In this document: one piece after another, positions 24,732 to 32,648 of the stretch
Position numbering within the stretch: the stretch's first letter is position 1
How the letters are laid out: each line of letters begins with the position of its first letter
NCBI GenBank assembly: GCA_964518505.1
Contig: CAZFGT010000001.1
Coordinates: forward strand, 62,001 to 126,000
Direction of reading: 5' to 3'
DNA from: DASPUH01 sp964518505
GTDB lineage: Bacteria > Chloroflexota > Limnocylindria > Limnocylindrales > CSP1-4
DNA length: 64,000 nucleotides
Notes under the pieces: generated by a model
The model's database searches: none
Told to the model about the DNA's origin: nothing
What the model saw: only the letters and a program-made list of their open reading frames with translations
Program-made: the position numbers and the translations under genes

Positions 24732-25226
24732 TTGCAGCAAGCACTCGGGGCACGCAAGCGGATCGGACTGGTCGCCCATGACAACAAGAAGCTCGACCTG
24801 CTCGAGTGGGCCCAGTTCAACCGGGCGCTCCTGGCCGAGCATGAGCTCATCGCGACGGGCACGACGGGCGCGCTCCTGGAGTACGAACTCGGCATCCCCG
24901 TGCGTCAGCTCCAATCGGGGCCGATCGGCGGTGACTTGCAGCTCGGCGCCCTGATCGCCGAGGGTCAGATCGACCTGCTCGTGTTCTTCTGGGATCCCCT
25001 CGAGCCACAGCCACACGACCCGGACGTCAAGGCGCTCCTGCGGATCGCGGTGGTATGGAACATCCCGGCGGCCAGCAACCGGGCAACGGCCGACTTCCTG
25101 ATCTCATCGCCCCTGATGACTGGCCCGTACGCGCGCCAGCTTCCCGATTACGAGACCCACAGGGCGCGCCGGCTCCCGATGGACGAGGCCGCCACTCGCC
25201 CACCCGCGGAGGATCCCCGATCTTGA
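24732..25226 (+). CDS. mgsA: Methylglyoxal synthase
   Basis: 164 residues; converts dihydroxyacetone phosphate to methylglyoxal and phosphate, relieving sugar-phosphate stress. Near-diagnostic blocks are RIGLVAHDNKKLDLLEWAQ, the phosphate loop ATGTTGALLE, SGPIGGDLQLGA (catalytic Asp), FFWDPLEPQPHDPDVKALLR and WNIPAASNRATADFLISS. The start is TTG at 24732 with GGAGGG eight bases upstream; the open frame continues upstream without homology. The C-terminal 25 residues are variable. Confidence 0.93.
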   Translation: MQQALGARKRIGLVAHDNKKLDLLEWAQFNRALLAEHELIATGTTGALLEYELGIPVRQLQSGPIGGDLQLGALIAEGQIDLLVFFWDPLEPQPHDPDVKALLRIAVVWNIPAASNRATADFLISSPLMTGPYARQLPDYETHRARRLPMDEAATRPPAEDPRS

Positions 25227-25248
25227 AGCCGGCGCGGCGGCCGCGACA

Positions 25249-25692
25249 TCAGGGCAGCAGGGCCGCCACGATGCCGATGGCAAGGCCGACGAGGAGGCTG
25301 ACGCCGATCATCTGAGCGGCCCGGCGCTGGTCGGCGCCATGGGCGGCGGCGTCGGCGATGTGCTCCATGGGGCCGATCTCGCCGAAGTTGAAGACGCCCA
25401 GGCGGGCGAAACCGACGCAGAAGCGCAGCAGAGCCTGGAGCCAGCCCACCATGGCGCCCGCGGCCGGCACGGCGATGAGCAGGCGGACCGGGTGGGGCAG
25501 GCCCAGGGCGAAGATGACGACCGCGACGACGATCGTGACGATCGTGCCCATCACGGCAGCGATCCGGCGGCGGCGGATCTCGGCCGGGCCGATGTTGCAG
25601 ACGCCGGGCTGGTACGGCTGCCCGGGCACCGGCTGGATGGGATGCGGTGAGGGGATGGGCTGCGGCGGAGCGGCGGGGGTGAGCAGGGACAT
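25249..25692 (-). CDS. Small membrane protein with Pro-rich N terminus
   Basis: 147 residues. A Pro/Gln-rich soluble start (residues 1-40) is followed by hydrophobic helices at about 45-64, 68-90 and 128-147. The middle contains RFCVGFARLGVFNFG, a pattern I have seen in short uncharacterised membrane proteins of Chloroflexi and Actinobacteria but cannot name. ATG 25690-25692 is preceded by AGGAGG at eight bases. Convergent with mgsA, the two stops being 22 bp apart. Confidence 0.65.
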   Translation of the reverse strand: MSLLTPAAPPQPIPSPHPIQPVPGQPYQPGVCNIGPAEIRRRRIAAVMGTIVTIVVAVVIFALGLPHPVRLLIAVPAAGAMVGWLQALLRFCVGFARLGVFNFGEIGPMEHIADAAAHGADQRRAAQMIGVSLLVGLAIGIVAALLP

Positions 25693-25748
25693 CGAGTAAG
25701 CCTCCTGTCCCATCGTACGCTCGATCCTGGTCGATCGGATCCGCGGCC

Positions 25749-26600
25749 CTAGCGTTCGCGGAACAACTCGCGCCGTGGCAGGCCCGTGCGGGCGGCGACC
25801 CGCCGCGCGGCCTCCGAGCGCGTCAGCCCGCCCGCGACCAGCCCGGCCACCTCCTCGCGACCCACGTCAAGGTCGCCCGGCCCTGGCGCGGTCGGCCCCG
25901 CCTCCTCAGGACGACCGGCCACCACGATCGTCACCTCACCGCGTGGCGGCTCGGCGGCCGCCCGGGCGGCCAGCGCCCCCAGGCCGCCGCGCCAGACTGA
26001 CTCGTGCATCTTCGTCAGCTCGCGGGCCAGCGCCGCCGGCCGGTGGTCGCCGCACGCCGCGGCCAGGTCGCGCAGGGTCGCCGCGGCCCTGTTGGCCGCC
26101 TCGAACAGGACGGTCGCCCGGTCGTCGCCCGCCACCCGCGCCAGGCGGTCCCGTCGCTCACGCCCGCGGCGCGGCAGGAACCCCTCGAAGCCCCAGCGCG
26201 CGGCCGGCAGGCCGCTGGCCACGAGTGCGGCCAGCACCGCCGACGCGCCGGGGATGGGCACGACGCGGCCACCCTCCCCTGCCCAGGCGGCCACGAGCGA
26301 CGAGCCCGGGTCGCTGACCAGCGGCGTGCCGGCGTCGGTCACGACGGCCAGGTCAGCGCCGCCCCGCAGGTGGGCCAGCAGCTCCGGCTCGCGCCCGGCC
26401 GCGTTCCGCGCGTGGTAGCTCACCTGCCGCGTGGCGATCTCGTAACGTAGCAGCAGGCGGCGTGTGATGCGGGTGTCCTCGGAGGCGATGAGCGGGACCG
26501 CTCGCAGCACCTCCAGGGCACGCCCGCTGATGTCGCCCAGGTTGCCGATGGGCGTCGCCACGACGTACAGGGTGCCGCCCGGGCCGCCGGCGGCGCTCAC
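25749..26600 (-). CDS. rsmI: 16S rRNA (cytidine1402-2'-O)-methyltransferase
   Basis: 283 residues of the tetrapyrrole-methylase fold. It 2'-O-methylates C1402 in the 16S decoding site using SAM. Diagnostic blocks are LYVVATPIGNLGDISGRALEVL, ASEDTRITRRLL, VVTDAGTPLVSDPGSSL, PIPGASAVLAALVASGLP and FEGFLPRRGRERR. The C-terminal helical part (GLTRSEAARRVAARTGLPRRELF) is the usual RsmI HTH-like tail. It lies 12 bp after nadE in the same direction. Confidence 0.95.
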   Translation of the reverse strand: MSAAGGPGGTLYVVATPIGNLGDISGRALEVLRAVPLIASEDTRITRRLLLRYEIATRQVSYHARNAAGREPELLAHLRGGADLAVVTDAGTPLVSDPGSSLVAAWAGEGGRVVPIPGASAVLAALVASGLPAARWGFEGFLPRRGRERRDRLARVAGDDRATVLFEAANRAAATLRDLAAACGDHRPAALARELTKMHESVWRGGLGALAARAAAEPPRGEVTIVVAGRPEEAGPTAPGPGDLDVGREEVAGLVAGGLTRSEAARRVAARTGLPRRELFRER

Positions 26601-26612
26601 GGCGCGGCCGCC

Positions 26613-27515
26613 TCAGCCGGGTCGGCGCGCACCAGGCCGGCGACGCGGATAGAGGTAGTCCACGCCGGTCGTGCGGGACGAGATCTTGGCGATCGGGGGG
26701 ACCTGCCGCTTGAACTCGGAGCCGGCGACCATCGCCTCCACCCGCTCCACCATGGCCGCGGCGAAGCCCATGGCCACCAGTTCGTCGGTGGACCGCCGGC
26801 GGTCGATCAGCCAGAAGAGCAGGCGGTCGATGGTGGCGTAGTCGAAGCCCACCTCGTCCTCGTCGGTCTGGCCCGGCCACAGGTCCGCCGAGGGCGCCTT
26901 GCGCAGGATCGCGTCGCTCACGCCGACGGCCCGCGCCAGCTGGCGCACCTGCGTCTTGTAGAGGTCGCCGATGGGGTTGAAGGCGCTGGCGTTGTCACCG
27001 AACAGCGTCGTGTAGCCGATGAGCGCCTCGGTCTTGTTGCCGGTGCCGATGACCAGGCCGTTCCAGACGACCGACAGGTCGTACAGCACCGCCATGCGGG
27101 CGCGGGCCATGAAGTTGCCGCGCCGGCGGGCCGACGCGCCCGGCCCATCCGCACCGAGCGCGCCCGAGCCCGGCTCGTCGGTCCCGAAGTAGCCATCCAC
27201 GATCGGGCTGATGTCCAGCAGGCGGCTGGCGCAGCCCAGGTGGCGCACGACGCTCTCGGCGTCGCGCCGGGAGCTGGCCGCCGAGGTGCGGTACGGCATC
27301 AGCACGCACAGCAGCCGTTCCGCGCCGACCGCTTCCGCGGCGAGGTAGGCCACCAGGGCCGAATCGATGCCGCCCGAGAGGCCCAGCACGAGCCGCTCGA
27401 AGCCGGCCTGGCGCAACTGCTCCCGGATGAAGTCGACCGCCAGGCGGCGTGCCACGGGGGCGTCGATGGCCAGCTCCTCCGGCACGCTGAACGCCTCGGC
27501 CCGGGCCGCGCTCAT
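26613..27515 (-). CDS. nadE: NAD+ synthase (ammonia-channel domain alone)
   Basis: 300 residues of the PP-loop ATP pyrophosphatase family; amidates deamido-NAD. The P-loop LGLSGGIDSALVAYLA is at about residues 44-58, with GTGNKTEALIGYTTLFGDNASAFNPIGDLYKTQVRQLA further on and the Lys/Arg of IAKISSRTTGVDYLYP near the C terminus. The protein lacks the glutaminase domain, which is encoded just upstream, and its ATG overlaps that gene's stop (ATGA). The pair probably forms a two-subunit glutamine-dependent enzyme. Confidence 0.94.
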   Translation of the reverse strand: MSAARAEAFSVPEELAIDAPVARRLAVDFIREQLRQAGFERLVLGLSGGIDSALVAYLAAEAVGAERLLCVLMPYRTSAASSRRDAESVVRHLGCASRLLDISPIVDGYFGTDEPGSGALGADGPGASARRRGNFMARARMAVLYDLSVVWNGLVIGTGNKTEALIGYTTLFGDNASAFNPIGDLYKTQVRQLARAVGVSDAILRKAPSADLWPGQTDEDEVGFDYATIDRLLFWLIDRRRSTDELVAMGFAAAMVERVEAMVAGSEFKRQVPPIAKISSRTTGVDYLYPRRRPGARRPG

Positions 27516-28414
27516 GCCGCCGGACCCGCCTCGCGCTCGGGCTCGGCCGCCGCACCGGCCCGCTCGCGCACGATCTGCTCCAGCTGGCGCAGCATCACCT
27601 CCGGCCGCTCATCGCGCAGCAGGGGCAGCGCGATGCGCTCGCGCCGGAGATCGGCCAGGTCGATCTCCACGACGTAGAGGCCCTCGTCGAAGAGCGGCGC
27701 CTGGAAGAGGGTCGCGCCGCTGGGGGCGATGACCTCCGAGCCGCCCCAGAAACTGATCGACTCGTCCAGCCCGACGCGGTTGACGAAGATGACGAAGCTC
27801 GTGGTGAGCTGCGCGTAGGCCCGCATCATCGTGCGCCACGAGGTGGCCGTGCCCAAGCCGACCTCGTTGGCCGCGGCCACGTCGCGCCCCGGTGACGACG
27901 AGACATTGATGAGCAGCTGGGCCCCGTCCAGGGCCAGCAGGTCGGGCACCGCGAGATGCCAGAAGTCCTCGCAGATGGCCAGCCCCACGCGCGGTCCCAG
28001 CCGGCTGTCCGTCGCCCGCACGGCCGACCCGGCGGCGAAGAAACGGCGCTCGTCGAAGAGGCCATACGTGGGCAGGAAGACCTTGCGGTGGACGTGGACG
28101 ATGGCGCCGTCCTCCACGAGGGCGGCGGCGATGAAGAGGCGGTGGTCGGCCGACTCCTCGACGAAGCTGACGACCGCGGAGAGGCCCTTCGTGTCGGCCA
28201 CCAGCGCCGCCAGCCGCGGGTCGTCGAGGCCCATGGCGACCTCGGCGTTGAGGTCCTGTAGCAGGTAGCCGGTCAGGCCAAGCTCGGGGAAGACGACCAG
28301 GTCGGCCTGCTTGGCACGGGCGTCGGCGAGGAGGCGGTGGTGTGTCTGGAGGTTGGCCTCGACGTCACCCAGGCGGGGCGCCAGCTGGGCCAGGGCGATC
28401 CGGAGGCGCTGCAC
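27512..28414 (-). CDS. Nitrilase-superfamily amidohydrolase, probable glutaminase subunit of NAD synthetase
   Basis: 300 residues. The Glu-Lys-Cys triad of carbon-nitrogen hydrolases is visible: Glu in VFPELGLTGYLLQDL, Lys in HRKVFLPTYGLFDERRFF, and Cys in GLAICEDFWH. The FLPTYGLFDERRFF and ICEDFWH sequences are those of the N-terminal half of glutamine-dependent NAD synthetases. Translational overlap with nadE supports supply of ammonia to it. GTG start at 28412-28414 without obvious RBS, lying inside the 3' end of the upstream oppF-type gene (50-bp overlap). Confidence 0.88.
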   Translation of the reverse strand: MQRLRIALAQLAPRLGDVEANLQTHHRLLADARAKQADLVVFPELGLTGYLLQDLNAEVAMGLDDPRLAALVADTKGLSAVVSFVEESADHRLFIAAALVEDGAIVHVHRKVFLPTYGLFDERRFFAAGSAVRATDSRLGPRVGLAICEDFWHLAVPDLLALDGAQLLINVSSSPGRDVAAANEVGLGTATSWRTMMRAYAQLTTSFVIFVNRVGLDESISFWGGSEVIAPSGATLFQAPLFDEGLYVVEIDLADLRRERIALPLLRDERPEVMLRQLEQIVRERAGAAAEPEREAGPAA

Positions 28415-29531
28415 GCGTGGAGTCTACAGGCGCCGCCCGGCGCAACAAGGCGGACGCAACCTGCACCTGCTCGACCGAGCCATCCACCCGCTCCGCGAAA
28501 TGGCAGGCCACTTCGTGCCCCGTGGCCAGCGGCCGGAGGACGGGATCCTGCGTCACGCACTCCTCCGGGTTGCCCAGGCGTTCGCGCAGCCAGCAGCGCG
28601 TATGGAAGCGGCAGCCCGACGGCGGGTTGGCCGGGCTGGGCACATCGCCGGTCAGGATGATCCGCCGCCGACGGCCCTCGATGACCGGGTCGGGCACCGG
28701 GATGGCCGAGAGGAGGGCCACCGTGTAGGGGTGCAGGGGCCGCTCGTTGAGCTCCCGCGCGGCGGCGACCTCCACGATCCGCCCCAGGTACATCACGGCG
28801 ATCCGGTCGCTGATGTGGCGCACGACCGAGAGGTCGTGGGCGATGAACAGGTAGGTCAGGCCGAACTGCCCCTGGAGGTGCTCCAGGAGGTTGATGATCT
28901 GGGCCTGGATGGAGACGTCGAGGGCGCTGATGGGCTCGTCGGCCACGATGAGCTCAGGGTTGAGGGCCAGGGCCCGGGCCACCCCGATGCGCTGGCGCTG
29001 GCCGCCGCTGAACTCGTGCGGGTAGCGGTCGGCGAACTCGGGGTTGAGGCCCACCGTGGCCAGCAGGTCCCGCACCCGCTCGCGCCGCTCGGCCGGGGTG
29101 CCGACGCTGAAGATGTCGAGCGGCTCCTTGACGATCCCACCGGCCGTCATCCTGGGGTTGAGGCTGGCGTAGGGGTCCTGGAAGATCATCTGCATGCGGC
29201 GCCGGAAGCGCCGCAGCTTGTCGCCATCGAGGGCCGCGAGGTCCTGGCCGTCGAACTCGATGCGGCCGGCGGTGGGGTTGTAGAGGCGCAGGATGGCCCG
29301 CCCCGTGGTGGTCTTGCCGCAGCCTGACTCGCCCACCAGACCCAGCGTCTCGCCGCGGGCGAGCTGGAAGCTGACCCCGTCCACGGCCCGCACATCGCCG
29401 ATGTGGCGCTGCACGATGAGGCCCTCGGTGATGGGGAAGTAGACCTTGAGGTCCTCCACCCGCAGCAGCGGACCGGTGCCCGCGCTGGCACCCGCGGGCC
29501 GCGGCTGCTGGGCCACCTGCGGCGCCGTCAT
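28365..29531 (-). CDS. Peptide/nickel-type ABC transporter ATPase, OppF/DppF class (operon 1)
   Basis: 388 residues. Walker A VGESGCGKTTTGRAI, signature HEFSGGQRQRIGVARAL, Walker B LIVADEPISALD and H-loop FIAHDLSVV are intact. The C-terminal oligo_HPY-type extension contains HPYTVALLSAIP and four Cys (CRFHTRCW ... EECVTQ ... VACHF), typical of the F-class ATPase. The start overlaps the OppD-type gene by ATGA. Energises import with the partner ATPase and permeases upstream. Confidence 0.93.
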   Translation of the reverse strand: MTAPQVAQQPRPAGASAGTGPLLRVEDLKVYFPITEGLIVQRHIGDVRAVDGVSFQLARGETLGLVGESGCGKTTTGRAILRLYNPTAGRIEFDGQDLAALDGDKLRRFRRRMQMIFQDPYASLNPRMTAGGIVKEPLDIFSVGTPAERRERVRDLLATVGLNPEFADRYPHEFSGGQRQRIGVARALALNPELIVADEPISALDVSIQAQIINLLEHLQGQFGLTYLFIAHDLSVVRHISDRIAVMYLGRIVEVAAARELNERPLHPYTVALLSAIPVPDPVIEGRRRRIILTGDVPSPANPPSGCRFHTRCWLRERLGNPEECVTQDPVLRPLATGHEVACHFAERVDGSVEQVQVASALLRRAAPVDSTRAAPPDRPGPAGAPPG

Positions 29532-30631
29532 GCGGGGACCTCTGCGGTGGCCAGCTCGTCGACGACCGAGCCCGGCGCGGGCGCCGCGACGAACCCGTCG
29601 CGCAGCGGCATGCCGGCTTCCGCCTCCTCCGCCGTCGGCAGGTTGAGGCAGGCGACCCGATGCGTGGCGCGGTCGCCGGTCAGCACGACCGGGGTGCCCG
29701 GCACGAGCGGCTCGAGCGGCGGGTTGGTCGTCCAGCAGGCCGGCAGGCGCCAGGCGCAGCGCGGCGCGAACGGGCAGCCGACCGGTGCGTGGCGCTGGTC
29801 GGGCGGGGTGCCCTCGATGGGGATGAGGGGCTCCCCTTCGGGCGCGTCGAGGCGGGGGATCGAGTGCAGCAGGCCCACGGTGTAGGGGTGCGAGGGGTGG
29901 GCGAACAGCTCGGCCGTCGGCGCGGTCTCCACGATGTAGCCGGCGTACATGACGTTGATGCGGCGGGTCATGCCGGCCACCACGCCGAGGTCGTGGGTGA
30001 TGAGGATGACCGCCGTGCGGGCTTCCGCGGTCAATGCCCGCAGGAGCTCCAGCACCTGCGCCTGGATGGTCACGTCGAGGGCCGTCGTGGGCTCGTCGGC
30101 GATGAGCAGGCGCGGGTGGAGGGCGAGGGCCATGGCGATCATGACGCGCTGCCGCATGCCGCCGCTGAACTCATGGGGGAAGGCCTTGAGGCGCGTCTCC
30201 GGGCGCGGGATGCCGACCGTGCCGAGCAACTCGACGGCGCGCGCGGTGGCCTGGGCGGCCGTCAGCTCGGTGTGGGCTCGGATCGTCTCGACCATCTGCT
30301 CCTGGATCGTCAGGACCGGGTTCAGGCTGGTCATGGGGTCCTGGAAGATCATGGCCAGCTCCCGCCCGCGGAGGTCGCGCATCTCCGCCTCCGACAGGTC
30401 GAGCAGCTCGGTCCCGTCGAGGCGCACATGGCCGCCCTCCACGCGGCCGGCCGGCTTGGGCAGGAGCCGCATGAGGGCCAGGCTGGTGACGCTCTTGCCG
30501 CAGCCCGACTCGCCGACCAGGCCGAGCGTCTCACCCTCGTCGACCTGGAACGAGACGCCGTTCACCGCGTACACCGTGCCGTCGTGCGTACGGAAACGCA
30601 CGAGCAGGCCTTCCACCTCCAGCAGGGCCAT
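29528..30631 (-). CDS. Peptide/nickel-type ABC transporter ATPase, OppD/DppD class (operon 1)
   Basis: 367 residues. Starts MALLEVEGLLVRFRTHDGTVYAVNGVSF at ATG 30629-30631, two bases after the upstream permease stop. Walker A GESGCGKSVTSLALMRLL, signature HEFSGGMRQRVMIAMAL, Walker B LLIADEPTTALDVT, H-loop ITHDLGVVAG. The C-terminal extension has Cys residues (GCPFAPRCAWRLPAC). The SVTSL after Walker A and the GGMRQRVMIAMAL signature mark it as D-class. Confidence 0.93.
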   Translation of the reverse strand: MALLEVEGLLVRFRTHDGTVYAVNGVSFQVDEGETLGLVGESGCGKSVTSLALMRLLPKPAGRVEGGHVRLDGTELLDLSEAEMRDLRGRELAMIFQDPMTSLNPVLTIQEQMVETIRAHTELTAAQATARAVELLGTVGIPRPETRLKAFPHEFSGGMRQRVMIAMALALHPRLLIADEPTTALDVTIQAQVLELLRALTAEARTAVILITHDLGVVAGMTRRINVMYAGYIVETAPTAELFAHPSHPYTVGLLHSIPRLDAPEGEPLIPIEGTPPDQRHAPVGCPFAPRCAWRLPACWTTNPPLEPLVPGTPVVLTGDRATHRVACLNLPTAEEAEAGMPLRDGFVAAPAPGSVVDELATAEVPA

Positions 30632-30633
30632 CG

Positions 30634-31527
30634 TCAGCGCCTCAACCGCGGGTCCAGGGCCTCGCGCAGCCCGTCGCCCACGAGGTTGAAGCCGATGGCG
30701 CTGATGACGATGGCGGCCGCCGGGAAGAAGATGAGGTACGGCGCCGACTGGAGGAAGCGGGCCGAGTCGGTCAGCATCTCGCCCCATTCGGCGACCCGCG
30801 GGTCGCCCGGCCCCAGGCCCAGGAAGCCCAGGCCGGCCACGTCGATGATGGCCGTGGCCAGGGCCAGCGTGGCTTGCACGATCAGCGGCGTGAGGGCGTT
30901 GGGCAGCATGTGGCGGACGAGGAGCCGCAGGCGAGAGGCGCCGATGGACCGGCCGGCGAGGACGAAGTCGGCCTCGCGCAGGGCCAGCAGGCTGCCGCGC
31001 AGCAGGCGGGCGAAGATCGGCGTGTAGGAGACGCCGACCGCCAGCATGATCTGGATCTGGCCGCGGCCCAACCAGGCCACGATGCCGATCGCGAGCAGGA
31101 TGCCGGGGATGGCCAGCAGCACGTCGACGATGCGCATGAGCAACGCGTCGACCTTGCCCCCCAGCCCGCCGGCCGCGGCGCCGATGACGATGCCGAAGAA
31201 CAGGCCGAAGACGACCGAGATGGTGCCCAGCTGGAGGCTCAGGCGCGCCCCGTAGAGGACCCGGGCGAACTCGTCGCGGCCCAGCAGGTCGGTGCCCATG
31301 AGGTGGGCCGGGCTGGGTGGCTTCATGCGGTCGACGAGCTTGCCGACCGACGGGTCGTACGAGGAGAGGACGGGGGCCAGCAGGGCGCCCACGACGAAGA
31401 TCAGGATGCACACGAGGCCCACGATGGCCGGACCGTTGCGCAGCAGGCGCCGCCCGGCGTCGCGCCACAGGCCGCGGCTGGCCCGCTCACGGACGGGCCG
31501 GCTGATGCTGGCGGCGCCGACGGTCAT
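30634..31527 (-). CDS. ABC transporter permease, OppC/DppC class (operon 1)
   Basis: 297 residues with about six membrane helices. An N-terminal Arg-rich segment precedes helix 1 (GPAIVGLVCILIFVVGALLAPVLS), then GTDLLGRDEFARVLYGARLSL, a signature of the C-class permease. The EAA loop ReadFVLAGRSIGASRLRLLVRHMLPNAL lies at about residues 190-220, and the C terminus FNLVGDGLREALDPRLRR is typical. Follows the DppB-class gene by one base. Confidence 0.93.
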   Translation of the reverse strand: MTVGAASISRPVRERASRGLWRDAGRRLLRNGPAIVGLVCILIFVVGALLAPVLSSYDPSVGKLVDRMKPPSPAHLMGTDLLGRDEFARVLYGARLSLQLGTISVVFGLFFGIVIGAAAGGLGGKVDALLMRIVDVLLAIPGILLAIGIVAWLGRGQIQIMLAVGVSYTPIFARLLRGSLLALREADFVLAGRSIGASRLRLLVRHMLPNALTPLIVQATLALATAIIDVAGLGFLGLGPGDPRVAEWGEMLTDSARFLQSAPYLIFFPAAAIVISAIGFNLVGDGLREALDPRLRR

Positions 31528-31528
31528 C

Positions 31529-32533
31529 TCAGGCGTACCTGATCCGCGGGTTCAGGAAGGCGTACCCGATGTCCACCACCAGGTTCACCACCAGGAAGAT
31601 GAGGGCGAAGATGAGGATCGACGACTGGACGACGAAGTAGTCGTGGTTCTGGATGGCGTCGACGACCCACGACCCGACGCCATTCCACGAGAAGACCGTC
31701 TCCGTGATGACCGCCCCGCCCAGCAGGCCGCCCACTTCCAGGCCGATGATCGTCGTCACCGGCAGCCAGGCGTTGCGCATGATGTGGCGGCTGTCTACTC
31801 GCTTCTCGGTGAGGCCCTTGGCCCGGGCGGTCCGCACGTAGTCCTCGTTGGTCACGTCCAGCACGGACGCACGCGTGATGCGGGTGATGATGGCGAAGGG
31901 GATCGAGCCCAGGGCGATGGCCGGCAGGACGAGGTGCTTGAGGGCGTCCACGAGGGCGTCTGGGCGACCGGCCAGGATGGCGTCGATGACGACGAAGTTG
32001 GTCACCAGCGGGAGTTGCAGCCGGGCGTCGATCTGGCTGGTCGCCGGCAGCCAGTGCAGCTGCACCGCGAAGATGAAGACCATGGTGTAGCCCAGCACGA
32101 AGATGGGCACCGAGATACCGAAGAGCGAGATGACCGTGACGATGCCGTCGATCCAGCCGTTGGGATGCCGCGCGGCGAGTCGCCCCAGGGGGATGCCCAG
32201 GCCGACGGCGAAGATGAGGGCCGCCACGGTCAGCTCGATCGTCGCCGGGAAGCGCAGCAGGAAGTCCTCCAGGACCGGCCGCCCGTTGATGAAGCTGGCC
32301 CCGAAGTCCCCGTGGAGCAGGCCGCCCACGTAGTCGATGTATTGGACCCAGATGGGCAGGTCGAGCCCCAATGACTGGTGCACCTGGAGGATGAGGGCAG
32401 GCGTGGCGTGCTGGCCCAGGATGGCGATGGCTGGATCGCCGGGCAGCAGCCGCACGAACAGGAACAGGATGATCGACAGGCCGATCAGGACCGGGATGGC
32501 CCCGATCAGGCGGCGCACGATGTACTTCAGCAT
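31529..32533 (-). CDS. ABC transporter permease, OppB/DppB class (operon 1)
   Basis: 334 residues, six helices. MLKYIVRRLIGAIPVLIGLSIILFLFVRLLPGDP is the standard B-class opening. The EAA loop VTNEDYVRTARAKGLTEKRVDSRHIMRNAWLP and GGAVITETVFSWNGVGSW follow; it ends NPRIRYA. Separated from the SBP gene upstream by 115 bp containing a strong hairpin. Confidence 0.94.
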   Translation of the reverse strand: MLKYIVRRLIGAIPVLIGLSIILFLFVRLLPGDPAIAILGQHATPALILQVHQSLGLDLPIWVQYIDYVGGLLHGDFGASFINGRPVLEDFLLRFPATIELTVAALIFAVGLGIPLGRLAARHPNGWIDGIVTVISLFGISVPIFVLGYTMVFIFAVQLHWLPATSQIDARLQLPLVTNFVVIDAILAGRPDALVDALKHLVLPAIALGSIPFAIITRITRASVLDVTNEDYVRTARAKGLTEKRVDSRHIMRNAWLPVTTIIGLEVGGLLGGAVITETVFSWNGVGSWVVDAIQNHDYFVVQSSILIFALIFLVVNLVVDIGYAFLNPRIRYA

Positions 32534-32563
32534 GGCGCGACCGGCTCAGGCCGGCGGATAGCC

Positions 32564-32599
32564 GTGTCCCCCGGCGGCCGAGCGGCCACCGGGGGACAC
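32564..32599 (-). terminator. Intercistronic hairpin between SBP and permease genes (operon 1)
   Basis: Perfect 11-bp arms GTGTCCCCCGG / CCGGGGGACAC with a 14-base loop, 50 bp after the SBP stop and 30 bp before the permease start. No T-tract. It may act as a partial terminator or as an mRNA 3' stabiliser giving more SBP than permease. Confidence 0.6.
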
Positions 32600-32648
32600 G
32601 AAGGCGGACGAGGTCAGGGGCGCCCGGACGGCGCCCATGCCTGCGGCT

